DNA of 25,674 nt from Phoenicibacter sp963592435 (GTDB lineage: Bacteria; Actinomycetota; Coriobacteriia; Coriobacteriales; Eggerthellaceae): contig CAVAWT010000024.1 of the NCBI GenBank assembly GCA_963592435.1, positions 1 through 25,674 on the forward strand, read 5' to 3'. The position numbers and the translations under genes were made by a program. The notes beneath the pieces were generated by a model. It searched no databases, had not been told where the DNA came from, and saw nothing but the letters and a program-made list of their open reading frames with translations. Positions 8,077 to 15,383 of this stretch are shown here, one piece after another. Position 1 is the first letter of the stretch. Each line of letters starts with the position of its first letter.

Positions 8077-9141
8077 GTGATGAAAAAAGCAGGAGTGATT
8101 GGGGCTGCGGGTTTTGCAGGAATCCAAGCGGTGGCAATTCTTGACTCACACCCAAATTTTGATTTGGTAAAAATAGCTTCCGACGCAAATGAAGGCTCGA
8201 AGTTGCAAGATGTTTACCCTGCATTCATAAATTCTCCTGCAGGAGAGCTCTTTTTTCAAAAGAATGATGACATCAGCTTTTTCGATCTCGACGTTGTTTT
8301 CTTGGCGGTTCCTCACAGAGCTTCGCTTGAGATTACTCCGAAATTTTTGGAAAGGGGAGTAGTTGTCATTGACCTCTCTGCCGATTTTCGCTTGAGCGAC
8401 AAGCAAGTCTATGAGAAATGGTATGAAACAACTCACACTCATCCAGATTTGCTCGAAAATCGTTTTTTTGGCTTGCCAGAACTTTTTCCAGAAGAAATGG
8501 TGAAGGCGCAAAAAAGTTATCAAGACAACAAACCTGTTCTCGTTGCATGTGCAGGGTGTTATGTCACAGCAACAAGTTTGGCGGCAAAGCCCTTTGTCGC
8601 AAGTGGTCTTTTTGATGATCAGAGTGTGGTCGTCGCAGATGCGATTTCTGGATTCACTGGAGCTGGAAAAAATCCGGGAGATAAGGGTCTGTTCGTCAAC
8701 GCAACGGAAAATGCTTGTGCCTATGGTGTCACTCATCACAGGCACACGCCAGAAATTGAGCAGATTTTGGGCACAGATGTCGTGTTCACTCCACATTTGG
8801 CACCGATGTCGCGAGGCATTTTGTCAACTGTCACAATGAAAGTTAAAGAAGGAGCGAGTCTGACGAGTGCGAAATGCCATTCTTGCTTTGCCAAGTTTTA
8901 TGAACCGAGCAAGTTTGTGAAGGTTTTATGTGAAGGTCAATTTCCACAAACAACGCACGTCAATGGAACAAACTTTGCCCACATAGGCTGCGCATTTTAT
9001 GAAGAAAAAGGGGTCGTTGTTTCAGTTTGTGCGATTGATAATCTTGTTAAAGGGGCAGCAGGTCAAGCTGTTCAGTGCGCAAACGCAGTCTTTGGTTTTT
9101 CTGAAGTTGCAGGCTTGATGCGAATTTCATTACCAATTTAG
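8077..9141 (+). CDS. argC: N-acetyl-gamma-glutamyl-phosphate reductase
   Basis: ArgC reduces N-acetylglutamyl phosphate to the semialdehyde with NADPH in ornithine/arginine synthesis. The Rossmann motif GAAGFAG is at about residues 9-15. The catalytic cysteine is Cys161 in CAGCYVTA, where many homologues have NPGCYPTA. A conserved HHRHTPEIEQ segment lies near 220-229. The length of 354 aa is normal. GTG at 8077 and ATG at 8080 are both usable starts behind GAAGAAGG. It is the first of four acetyl-cycle genes in order C-J-B-D. No ArgR operator was recognised upstream. Confidence 0.93.
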   Translation: MMKKAGVIGAAGFAGIQAVAILDSHPNFDLVKIASDANEGSKLQDVYPAFINSPAGELFFQKNDDISFFDLDVVFLAVPHRASLEITPKFLERGVVVIDLSADFRLSDKQVYEKWYETTHTHPDLLENRFFGLPELFPEEMVKAQKSYQDNKPVLVACAGCYVTATSLAAKPFVASGLFDDQSVVVADAISGFTGAGKNPGDKGLFVNATENACAYGVTHHRHTPEIEQILGTDVVFTPHLAPMSRGILSTVTMKVKEGASLTSAKCHSCFAKFYEPSKFVKVLCEGQFPQTTHVNGTNFAHIGCAFYEEKGVVVSVCAIDNLVKGAAGQAVQCANAVFGFSEVAGLMRISLPI

Positions 9142-9198
9142 TTTTATAATTTTAAATCGTGAATTAGTAAAACTTAACTTTCTCTTGGAACGAAAACG

Positions 9199-10443
9199 AT
9201 GAATGATTTTAAAGTAATAAAAGACGGTGGCGTGACAAGCGCAAGTGGATTTCGCGCTTCTGGTGTTCATGCTGGCTTCAGAAAAAACCCAGGAAGGCTC
9301 GACTTTGCTCTTGTTGTCTCTGATGATCCAGCCAAAACAACAGGAACGTTCACCCAGAATAAATTTTGCGCTGCTCCAGTTATTTTTTGCAGGGAACAGC
9401 TTGCTTGCAACGATGGACTTTGTGAAGTGAGAAACATGCGAGCAATTGCAATAAATTCTGGAAATGCAAACGCAGCAACAGGTGTTGATGGGCTAAATGT
9501 CTCTAAACAATCAGCAAAAATTGTCGCGGAGGCTCTTCAGGTTGATGTTTCAGAGGTTCTTGTTGCATCAACTGGCGTCATCGGTGTTCAGTTGCCTTTA
9601 GAACCTTTTGAAGATGGCATTGGACCAGCAGTTGAAAGTTTGTCTGCGGAAGGCGGAAGCTATGCAGCGCGAGCGATTATGACAACAGACACGAGGCACA
9701 AGCAAGTGGCTGTTGAAGTTAGTGGAGATCAACTCGGGTTAGCAGGCACTTACCACATTGGAGGAATGGTCAAGGGATCGGGAATGATTCAGCCCAACAT
9801 GGCGACTATGATTTCTGTTGTGACGACCGACATTCCTTTATCAGATGACTTGATGAAATCTGCATTCAGGAAAGCAGTCAAAAGAAGTTTTAACTGTGTC
9901 ACTGTTGATTCTGACACTTCGACAAATGACACTGCAATTTTTATGTCTTCAGGAAAAGGCGAGGAGTTGCAAGAAGGCTCAAAAGAAGCAGAGGTTTTTA
10001 CGCAAGCACTAAATTTTGTTTGCATTGAGCTTGCAAAGAAAATTGCAACCGACGGAGAAGGTGCAACGCGTGTTGTTGAGGTGAGAGTCAAAGGCGCAAA
10101 AAACGATGAAGAGGCCGAGACTGCTGCGCGTTCTGTCGCGAACTCTCCGCTTGTTAAAACTGCAATTGCAGGTCACGATGCAAATTGGGGAAGAGTTGCT
10201 GCGGCGTTGGGGAAAAGCGGTGCAGAGTTTTCACAAGAGAACTGCAACATAGATTTTTTGGATATGCCTGTTCTTCGAGGCGGACTCCCAGTTGAGTTTG
10301 ACGAAGATGAAGCGCTGAGACGCTTTGAGGACTCACAAATTGACATTGAATGTGACTTGGGAGAAGACGACGGAAGCGCGGTCATCTGGACGTGTGACCT
10401 CACTCATGACTACATCTCAATCAATGCGGATTATCGCTCATAG
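9199..10443 (+). CDS. argJ: Bifunctional ornithine acetyltransferase / N-acetylglutamate synthase
   Basis: ArgJ moves the acetyl group from N-acetylornithine to glutamate, recycling it. Bifunctional forms also use acetyl-CoA. The self-cleavage motif GSGMIQPNMATM is intact, with processing expected between Ala202 and Thr203, leaving Thr203 as the N-terminal nucleophile of the beta chain. The length of 414 aa is normal and the C-terminus is complete. No argA or argE is present in the window, consistent with the cyclic pathway. The start ATG has only a poor Shine-Dalgarno. argB follows after 27 bases. Confidence 0.94.
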   Translation: MNDFKVIKDGGVTSASGFRASGVHAGFRKNPGRLDFALVVSDDPAKTTGTFTQNKFCAAPVIFCREQLACNDGLCEVRNMRAIAINSGNANAATGVDGLNVSKQSAKIVAEALQVDVSEVLVASTGVIGVQLPLEPFEDGIGPAVESLSAEGGSYAARAIMTTDTRHKQVAVEVSGDQLGLAGTYHIGGMVKGSGMIQPNMATMISVVTTDIPLSDDLMKSAFRKAVKRSFNCVTVDSDTSTNDTAIFMSSGKGEELQEGSKEAEVFTQALNFVCIELAKKIATDGEGATRVVEVRVKGAKNDEEAETAARSVANSPLVKTAIAGHDANWGRVAAALGKSGAEFSQENCNIDFLDMPVLRGGLPVEFDEDEALRRFEDSQIDIECDLGEDDGSAVIWTCDLTHDYISINADYRS

Positions 10444-10470
10444 GGAAAATTTTAAGGAGTTGATAAATTT

Positions 10471-11424
10471 ATGAAGTTTGCAAATGGCGTAAAACGAGGC
10501 AGTTCATCAATCCTTGCTGGTGAAATTTTGAGCGAGGCGATGCCGTGGATAAAAGAAATAACTGGTAAGACAATTCTTGTTAAATATGGCGGAGCTGCGA
10601 TGGTGAGCGAGGATTTGCGCAAAGCTGTCATGGCAGACGTTTTGATGCTTAAAATGTTGGGTGTCAAGCCAGTCATCGTCCATGGTGGAGGAAATGCAAT
10701 TTCAAACCAGATGCAAAAAGAGGGCTTGGAAGTGCAGTTTAAAAACGGTCAACGTGTCACTGATGATGCTGCAATGCGAGTCGTCAGAAACGTTTTGACA
10801 GGCGAGGTAAACCAGCAACTGGTGTGGGAAATGAACCAACATGGCAACATAGCCGTCGGAATTTCTGGAGCTGACGGTGGAATTTTGATAGCTAAGCAAA
10901 AATGCGAAGACTTGGGGCGAATTGGAGAAGTGACGCGCGTGAATCCAGGACTCATTCTTGACTTGATCGAAGATGACTACATTCCGCTCGTTTCAACCGT
11001 TGCTCTTGGTGAAGACGGTGGAATTTTCAATGTGAACGCTGATGTTGCTGCAGGTCACATTGCTGGAGCAATCGGGGCACACAAAGTCATCTTCATTTCT
11101 GACGTTGACGGCATCTATAAAGACTTTCCTGATGAAGATTCCTTGATCGCAAATATGAACATCGAAGAAGCAAAAGAGTTGACGAAGGATCCGAACATTT
11201 CAAGTGGGATGATTCCGAAGCTTGAGAGTTGCATTCACGCTCTCGAAGAAGGTGTGCCTTCTGTTCAGTTTGTCAATGGAACTGCCCCACATGCGCTTCT
11301 GATCGAGCTTTTGACTGACAACGGAATCGGCACACTTGTTTCAAACACTGGGGACACACACGCCGAACATCAAGCAGAAGTGGATCATTTTGCGTCACGT
11401 TTGCTCGAAAACAGATACCTTTAA
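10471..11424 (+). CDS. argB: Acetylglutamate kinase
   Basis: ArgB phosphorylates N-acetylglutamate with ATP. It has the amino-acid-kinase motifs VKYGGAAM (residues about 38-44; many homologues have YGGNAM or YGGHAM), VHGGGNAIS, FISDVDGIYKD and SSGMIPKLE. About 30 residues precede the first strand. In known family members such an N-terminal helix marks the arginine-inhibited hexameric enzyme, so feedback inhibition by arginine is plausible but inferred. The length of 317 aa fits. AAGGAG lies 12 bases before the ATG. The gene is 27 bases after argJ and 26 before argD. Confidence 0.94.
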   Translation: MKFANGVKRGSSSILAGEILSEAMPWIKEITGKTILVKYGGAAMVSEDLRKAVMADVLMLKMLGVKPVIVHGGGNAISNQMQKEGLEVQFKNGQRVTDDAAMRVVRNVLTGEVNQQLVWEMNQHGNIAVGISGADGGILIAKQKCEDLGRIGEVTRVNPGLILDLIEDDYIPLVSTVALGEDGGIFNVNADVAAGHIAGAIGAHKVIFISDVDGIYKDFPDEDSLIANMNIEEAKELTKDPNISSGMIPKLESCIHALEEGVPSVQFVNGTAPHALLIELLTDNGIGTLVSNTGDTHAEHQAEVDHFASRLLENRYL

Positions 11425-11450
11425 AAACAGTTATCAAATGGAGTTAGACT

Positions 11451-12689
11451 ATGCTAACAAATTACGTATCAGAAGAAGAAAAAGCTCTAGAAGAAAAGTT
11501 CGTCATTCACACTTTCGGAAGAAGTGAAGTTGAGTTTGTTGGAGGGAAAGGCGCAAGACTTCTCGATGTCGATGGAAACGAATACCTCGACTTCTTGGCT
11601 GGAATTGCAGTTTGCAGTCTTGGACATTGCAATGAGCATGTTGTCAATGCAATTAAGAACCAAGCGGAAAAATTGATGCATGTTTCAAATTATTTCTACA
11701 TCGAAAACAGAGGAAGCGTCGCAAAAAAAGTGTCAGACATGCTTAATTTTGGAATGGATGATGATGGTTCTTGGAAGATGTTTTTCACAAACAGTGGTGC
11801 AGAATCAAATGAGTGCGCTTTAAAAATCGCAAGGTTTTATGCAAATAGGAAAAATGAATGTGACGGGAATCATTCAAAAGTTGTTGTTTTAAAGAAGTCT
11901 TTTCATGGAAGAACTTTTGAGACTCTTGCCGCAACTGCGCAAGATCGTTTTCATGTTGGGCTGGCTCCAATGTCGCCTGTCTTCATCGAGGTTGAGGCTA
12001 ACAACGAAGAAGAGCTAAAGAAGGTGTTTGATGCACAAGGTGATCAAATTGCCGCTATGATTTTCGAGCCGATTCAAGGCGAAAGTGGCGTCCATCCTTT
12101 AACGACTTCATATGTCAAGTTGATTCGTGAGCTCACAAAAGAAAACTCAGCACTCATGATTTGTGATGAAGTCCAGACTGGCGTATGTCGTGCTGGAGCT
12201 CCATTCGCTTTTCAGCTCTGTGATGTTGTTCCAGACGTTGTCACGATGGCGAAAGGAATTGCAGACGGATTCCCTTGTGGCGTTTGTGCAGCACAAGGCG
12301 AGGCGGCAGAAGTTCTTAAACCTGGCGATCACGGCTCGACCTTTGGAGGTTCATGTTTGGCAATTGCAGCGATAAAAGCGACGCTTGAAGAAATTGATCG
12401 CATGGATGTTTTGAGCAACGTTGTTGAGGTCTCCGAATATCTTCGTCACAAACTTGAATGCATTGACGAGATTGTTGCAGTTCGTGGGAAAGGTCTCATG
12501 CTGGGCGCTGATCTGAAAGAAGGAATCGATGCGCATGACGTCGTGAATGAGGCACTTTATAACCAAAAACTTGTCATCAATGCAACAGGAAACAAAACTC
12601 TTCGTTTTGTGCCACCTTTGATAATTAATAAAGACGATGTGGATGAGTTTGCTCTGCGCTTGAGCTCTGCAATTTCAGCTGTTGCTTAA
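11451..12689 (+). CDS. argD: Acetylornithine aminotransferase
   Basis: ArgD is a class III PLP aminotransferase that converts N-acetylglutamate semialdehyde to N-acetylornithine. Visible features are DFLAGIAVCSLGH, FTNSGAESNE (phosphate binding), FHGRT, Asp239 in ICDEVQTG (ring nitrogen) and Lys268 in MAKGIADGFPCG (Schiff-base lysine). The length of 412 aa is normal. The residues after VQTG read VCRAG where most homologues have IGRTG, a mild divergence near the substrate pocket. Its stop overlaps that of the convergent Tat-signal gene by 4 bases, and no terminator stands between them. Confidence 0.92.
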   Translation: MLTNYVSEEEKALEEKFVIHTFGRSEVEFVGGKGARLLDVDGNEYLDFLAGIAVCSLGHCNEHVVNAIKNQAEKLMHVSNYFYIENRGSVAKKVSDMLNFGMDDDGSWKMFFTNSGAESNECALKIARFYANRKNECDGNHSKVVVLKKSFHGRTFETLAATAQDRFHVGLAPMSPVFIEVEANNEEELKKVFDAQGDQIAAMIFEPIQGESGVHPLTTSYVKLIRELTKENSALMICDEVQTGVCRAGAPFAFQLCDVVPDVVTMAKGIADGFPCGVCAAQGEAAEVLKPGDHGSTFGGSCLAIAAIKATLEEIDRMDVLSNVVEVSEYLRHKLECIDEIVAVRGKGLMLGADLKEGIDAHDVVNEALYNQKLVINATGNKTLRFVPPLIINKDDVDEFALRLSSAISAVA

Positions 12690-13999
12690 GCTTTCCAGAT
12701 TTTAAGTCGACCTTCACGAATTGCATTTCCAGAAACGGAAGTGTAATCGATGTTTTGCAGAGTGACAAGGTGTTCGACAACACCAGAAGAGACAAGCCAC
12801 ACCCCATAATCATCAGCACCGTCGTCTGCTTCGATTAAGGCGTACTTTTTGTTTGCAATGTCAATTATGGCAACTGAGCTCGTCGATTTCACGGCAACAT
12901 AGTTTCCAATCCATGCGCAAGGGCAAGTCGGTTCTCGATTGAAACTGAGCCAGTTTTGTGATGAAAGGTCTGCGTTACGCTCGTCTTTTGCAACATTGTC
13001 ATCACCTGACAGCTTTTTGCTCAAGTTCGCTTGAACATAAGTCCCAACGTTTGCAAGCCCTGCGCCATAGTCATAGCTTCCCTGAAACGTGAATGAGAAT
13101 CCAGACTTTCCATAAGTGACATCTTGTGGCGTCATAGATTGCGGAAGCGTCAGGTTGTCGAGGAGATCGCCTGTGTCACCATCCAAGAGCGAAACGTCAA
13201 CACATGACGTTGAATAGGAATTTTTAGGCGTTATAACGATTCCTGATTCTGTCCACGTTGGCGAAGTGGCAAACGCTCTCGTTTCCGTGACTTGTTCAAG
13301 GGAGTTTTCTGAAGCTCCCAGCTTGATTCTGAACAATTTTTCCTTTTCGCCTTCTGTCGTCGATTGTGGTGCAGTTTGAATCCATGCTGTGTTCCCTGAA
13401 ATTTCAATCATAGGCATTTTATGCGAGGAGCCGCTTGTCATAGCAACTTTTCCTTCTGTTGCTGCATCTGAATTGAAAATTGCAGTCTTCACTATATTTT
13501 CGCCTGTCAATACGTTTGATTCGACCCAAACAAATCCATTTTCGTTTGCGCGGAAATCCAAGACCTCGAAACGTGGTTTATCTGTCGTCGCAGTGCTTAG
13601 GATCTCTGTCGTTCGAGCATCGGTAAAACTCATCGTGGATGAAGTGCACACAGGCGTTCCTTCTCCTGTGGATTCCATCATTGCCAGCAATTTATTAGAT
13701 GATTGCATAACAAGAGTGTTGTAGGAAAGCTTCACTTCGCGCTCAACTTGCAAAAAATCCTCAACATCGTCAACTTTTTCGAGATCATTGATTGTGATGA
13801 CTTGCGAAGTTGCAACCGACAGTCGTCCAGAACCAGCTTCATCGTTGGAATTTGATGTAACGAAATAAATGCCACCAAAGGCAAGAATTGCGACGACTCC
13901 TGCTCCGCCGATGACAAATTGGCGACGGGTGATCGCAGCGTCATTTACGTCTTGCACACGTTTACGAGGTGTTGGTTGTTGATATCTTGCATTTTGCAT
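12686..13999 (-). CDS. Tat-signal exported protein, probable beta-propeller fold
   Basis: I do not recognise a characterised family for this 437-aa protein. The N-terminus carries twin arginines in TRRQFVIGGAG (residues 24-34), followed by a hydrophobic stretch to about residue 47, which is a Tat signal or signal anchor. There is no lipobox cysteine. The mature part repeats short strand-rich segments (for example NGFVWVES, GNTAWIQT, GNYVAVKS, YGVWLVSS) like blades of a propeller, so a WD/Kelch-like extracytoplasmic domain is my inference. It has its own promoter with TATAAT 7 bases before the ATG and no Shine-Dalgarno, suggesting a leaderless mRNA. It diverges from the short-peptide cluster. 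Confidence 0.6.
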   Translation of the reverse strand: MQNARYQQPTPRKRVQDVNDAAITRRQFVIGGAGVVAILAFGGIYFVTSNSNDEAGSGRLSVATSQVITINDLEKVDDVEDFLQVEREVKLSYNTLVMQSSNKLLAMMESTGEGTPVCTSSTMSFTDARTTEILSTATTDKPRFEVLDFRANENGFVWVESNVLTGENIVKTAIFNSDAATEGKVAMTSGSSHKMPMIEISGNTAWIQTAPQSTTEGEKEKLFRIKLGASENSLEQVTETRAFATSPTWTESGIVITPKNSYSTSCVDVSLLDGDTGDLLDNLTLPQSMTPQDVTYGKSGFSFTFQGSYDYGAGLANVGTYVQANLSKKLSGDDNVAKDERNADLSSQNWLSFNREPTCPCAWIGNYVAVKSTSSVAIIDIANKKYALIEADDGADDYGVWLVSSGVVEHLVTLQNIDYTSVSGNAIREGRLKIWKA

Positions 14000-14006
14000 A
14001 CAAATA

Positions 14007-14034
14007 ATTATACATGGCTGATCAAAATAGCCAA
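14007..14034 (-). promoter_or_regulatory. Promoter giving a leaderless transcript for the Tat-signal gene
   Basis: On the minus strand, TTGGCT (14034-14029), a 16-base spacer and TATAAT (14012-14007) are followed by 7 bases and then the ATG at 13999. Transcription would begin at or next to the start codon. No Shine-Dalgarno exists. Confidence 0.6.
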
Positions 14035-14155
14035 AAACTTATATAAATGCAAATTTTTCTCTATTTTTCAAAAAATTTTTCTATGAAGAACTACGAGGTA
14101 CATAATGATATTTCTGCAAAATATATATTTTTTGAAAAAATTTTTTAAATTTACG

Positions 14156-14183
14156 TTGAAAAATTAATTTTTTGTGCTATTAT
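14156..14183 (+). promoter_or_regulatory. Promoter of the short-peptide cluster
   Basis: TTGAAA (14156-14161), a 16-base spacer and TATTAT (14178-14183) with TG at the extended -10 position (TGC-TATTAT). Upstream, 14040-14150 is dense in A- and T-tracts, like an UP element or bent DNA. The transcript would start near 14190, about 20 bases before the first Shine-Dalgarno. This appears to be the only strong rightward promoter for the six short ORFs. Confidence 0.6.
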
Positions 14184-14224
14184 AAATTTATCAGTTGAAC
14201 GACCGAGACTAAAGGAGAAGAAAA

Positions 14225-14311
14225 ATGTACTTTACAACATTAACATTAGAACAAATTCCAATTCCAATCCCAATGCCAACACCGTGGGATCCGAGTGGAC
14301 AAAAGGCTTAA
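14225..14311 (+). CDS. Short Pro-rich peptide 1 of cluster (28 aa)
   Basis: This is the first of six tandem micro-ORFs, starting 7 bases after AAAGGAG. The peptide opens MYFTTLTLE, continues QIPIPIPMPTP with proline at every second residue, and ends with a tail beginning WDPSG. It has no signal peptide, no cysteine and no classical leader. The strong Shine-Dalgarno, the conserved frame in four copies and the alternating prolines argue for real translation. I know no matching family. Possibilities are a secreted signal or effector peptide, a modified-peptide precursor, or a bacteriocin-like product. Bases 14261-14300 are identical to part of peptide 5. Confidence 0.7.
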   Translation: MYFTTLTLEQIPIPIPMPTPWDPSGQKA

Positions 14312-14355
14312 GGATAGGAAATTTTCGAGTAAGAAGAAATTGAAAGGAGGGGATC

Positions 14356-14418
14356 ATGTATTTTTTCCCAGAGGAAGATTTTGGACCAATTCCAGGCGAT
14401 TTACAACTTTTATTTTAA
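14356..14418 (+). CDS. Short peptide 2 of cluster, diverged (20 aa)
   Basis: A strong Shine-Dalgarno, AAAGGAGG, lies 6 bases before the ATG. The peptide keeps the MYF start and a single GPIPG, but is otherwise acidic and hydrophobic (FPEEDF, ending LQLLF). It lacks the long proline alternation. It may be a partner with a different role, as in two-peptide systems, or a decayed copy. The stop overlaps a 7-bp AT hairpin. Confidence 0.6.
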   Translation: MYFFPEEDFGPIPGDLQLLF

Positions 14419-14458
14419 CGAACTTTTAAAATTGACTGAGAAAAAAAGGAGAAGAAAA

Positions 14459-14545
14459 ATGTATTTTGCAACAATAACGTTAGAACCGTATCCGATTCCA
14501 AATCCATTTCCAGGACCGTTGGATCCGAGAGGACCACAGGCTTAA
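14459..14545 (+). CDS. Short Pro-rich peptide 3 of cluster (28 aa)
   Basis: The peptide has MYFATITLE at residues 1-9, then proline at positions 10, 12, 14, 16, 18 and 20, then a tail beginning LDPRG. The Shine-Dalgarno AAAGGAG has the same spacing as in peptide 1. This copy lies in the first unit of a 142-bp tandem repeat and encodes exactly the same peptide as the next ORF. Confidence 0.7.
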   Translation: MYFATITLEPYPIPNPFPGPLDPRGPQA

Positions 14546-14600
14546 GGATAGGAAATTTTAACGTCTTTTAAAATTGACTGAGAAAAAAAGGAGAAGAAAA

Positions 14601-14687
14601 ATGTATTTTGCAACAATAACGTTAGAACCGTATCCGATTCCAAATCCATTTCCAGGACCGTTGGATCCGAGAGGACCACAGGCTTAA
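14601..14687 (+). CDS. Short Pro-rich peptide 4 of cluster (28 aa, identical to peptide 3)
   Basis: This is an exact copy of peptide 3, including its Shine-Dalgarno and flanks, 142 bases downstream. The identity at the DNA level shows a very recent duplication or continuing gene conversion. Two identical copies suggest selection for dosage, although a neutral duplication cannot be ruled out. Confidence 0.7.
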   Translation: MYFATITLEPYPIPNPFPGPLDPRGPQA

Positions 14688-14742
14688 GGATAGGAAATTT
14701 TAACGTCTTTTAAAATTGACTGAGAAAAAAAGGAGAAGAAAA

Positions 14743-14829
14743 ATGTATTTTGCAACAATAACATTAGAACCGTATCCGATTCCAATCCCAATGCCAACAC
14801 CGTGGGATCCGAGTGGACCACAGTTGTAA
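14743..14829 (+). CDS. Short Pro-rich peptide 5 of cluster (28 aa, mosaic)
   Basis: The first half (MYFATITLEPYPIP) matches peptides 3 and 4. The second half (PIPMPTPWDPSG) matches peptide 1 over 40 identical bases, 14779-14818 against 14261-14300. The final residue is Leu instead of Ala. The mosaic points to recombination between copies. Shine-Dalgarno and spacing are as in the others. Confidence 0.7.
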   Translation: MYFATITLEPYPIPIPMPTPWDPSGPQL

Positions 14830-14884
14830 GGATAGAAAATTTTAATGGACATTTAAGATTGATTGAAAAGAAAGGAGGAGAAAA

Positions 14885-14941
14885 ATGAATAAAGGTGTAC
14901 TTTTACTTGAATCACTGTTTCTCGATTTGGAACTTTTCTAA
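14885..14941 (+). CDS. Short hydrophobic/acidic peptide 6 of cluster (18 aa)
   Basis: This is the last micro-ORF, behind a strong Shine-Dalgarno, AAAGGAGG. The peptide is MNKGVLLLESLFLDLELF. It lost the MYF start and all prolines but keeps the translation-initiation context of the cluster. Leu/Phe with regularly placed acidic residues suggests an amphipathic helix. It recalls short hydrophobic signalling peptides in size, but no evidence links it to one. A hairpin and then the terminator follow. Confidence 0.55.
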   Translation: MNKGVLLLESLFLDLELF

Positions 14942-15002
14942 TAAAGACAAGCGATATTGATTAAATAGAGATTAAGTTTTAACTAAAACTTTAACAATTG
15001 AG

Positions 15003-15031
15003 CCACCAGCATGATGTTGGTGGTTTTTTTT
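15003..15031 (+). terminator. Rho-independent terminator of the short-peptide cluster
   Basis: CCACCAGC (15003-15010), loop ATGAT, GTTGGTGG (15016-15023), then eight T. It is a strong terminator. No gene follows on this strand before the leftward tRNAs, so the peptides themselves, and not a downstream gene, are the output of this transcript. Confidence 0.88.
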
Positions 15032-15137
15032 ATGCCCATTGTGCATCTTGCGAGCTTTTTTCAGTGAAGTGAAATTTCTGCGTAGGTGATTTCTAGTTAT
15101 TTTTTTCGTCTTCAAATGCGAGAAATTTGTAGGTTGA

Positions 15138-15245
15138 TTCTGGATTCTGAAGTGCTGCAGATAATCACGATTCGCGACCGTAGCGCAACATGTTGGTTTC
15201 TGGATTCTGAGGTGCTGCAGATAATCACGATTCGCGACCGTAGCG
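15138..15245. repeat. Direct repeat of 48 bp with 60-bp period downstream of the tRNAs
   Basis: Positions 15138-15185 and 15198-15245 are identical except at 15151/15211 (A/G). Each copy contains CTGCAG and an imperfect palindrome, CGCGACCGTAGCG. A partial inverted copy (CTTCAGAATTCAGAA) lies at about 15290-15304, touching the 3' end of tRNA-Gln, and could fold back on the repeats in the tRNA transcript. The 363-bp gap from 14942 to 15304 holds only this repeat, the terminator and the last AT hairpin; no gene is seen in it. Confidence 0.85.
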
Positions 15246-15304
15246 TACTAACGTTACGTGAGGGAGCGAATAAGAGATTAGATGCTGTGCTTCAGAATTC
15301 AGAA

Positions 15305-15378
15305 TGGCTGGGGTACCAGGATTCGAACCTAGATAGCTGGCACCAAAAACCAGAGTCCTGCCGTTGGACGATACCCCA
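15305..15378 (-). tRNA. tRNA-Gln (TTG anticodon)
   Basis: The minus strand begins TGGGGTA, closed by TACCCCA. The anticodon loop is TTTTGGT, giving anticodon TTG, which reads CAA. The T-arm contains GGTTCGAATCC. Discriminator base G and an encoded CCA end the gene. It lies 5 bases after tRNA-Lys and is probably cotranscribed with it. Confidence 0.95.
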
Positions 15379-15383
15379 ACAAA

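Larger units (their letters stand above)
14423..14848 (+). repeat. 142-bp tandem repeat carrying the micro-ORFs (three units)
   Basis: Units begin at 14423, 14565 and 14707. The first two units are identical as read, and the third is the same at its start and then diverges from about codon 6 of its ORF. Each unit contains an inter-ORF AT hairpin, the Shine-Dalgarno and one complete 28-codon ORF. Because the unit equals one gene plus its signals, expansion or contraction would change the peptide copy number without breaking frames. Confidence 0.9.
14554..14991 (+). other. Conserved AT-rich hairpins between and after the micro-ORFs
   Basis: AATTTTAA pairs with TTAAAATT at 14554-14575 and again at 14696-14717. 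At 14838-14860 the right arm has changed to TTAAGATT, which still pairs through one G-T wobble. A related 7-bp stem, AAGTTTT with AAAACTT, lies at 14974-14991, after the last ORF. Stems this AT-rich without a following T-run are poor terminators. They may set mRNA processing or stability between the ORFs, which is inference. Confidence 0.5.

Noticed and set aside
8146..8796. 216-codon leftward frame inside argC
   Set aside because: It lies wholly opposite a well-supported argC; it has no RBS and no recognisable motifs.
14423..14848. CRISPR array
   Set aside because: The 142-bp units are full genes with signals; there are no short repeats with unique spacers.
14225..14941. Attenuator leader peptides for an amino-acid operon
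   Set aside because: A strong terminator ends the transcript and no structural gene lies downstream on that strand.
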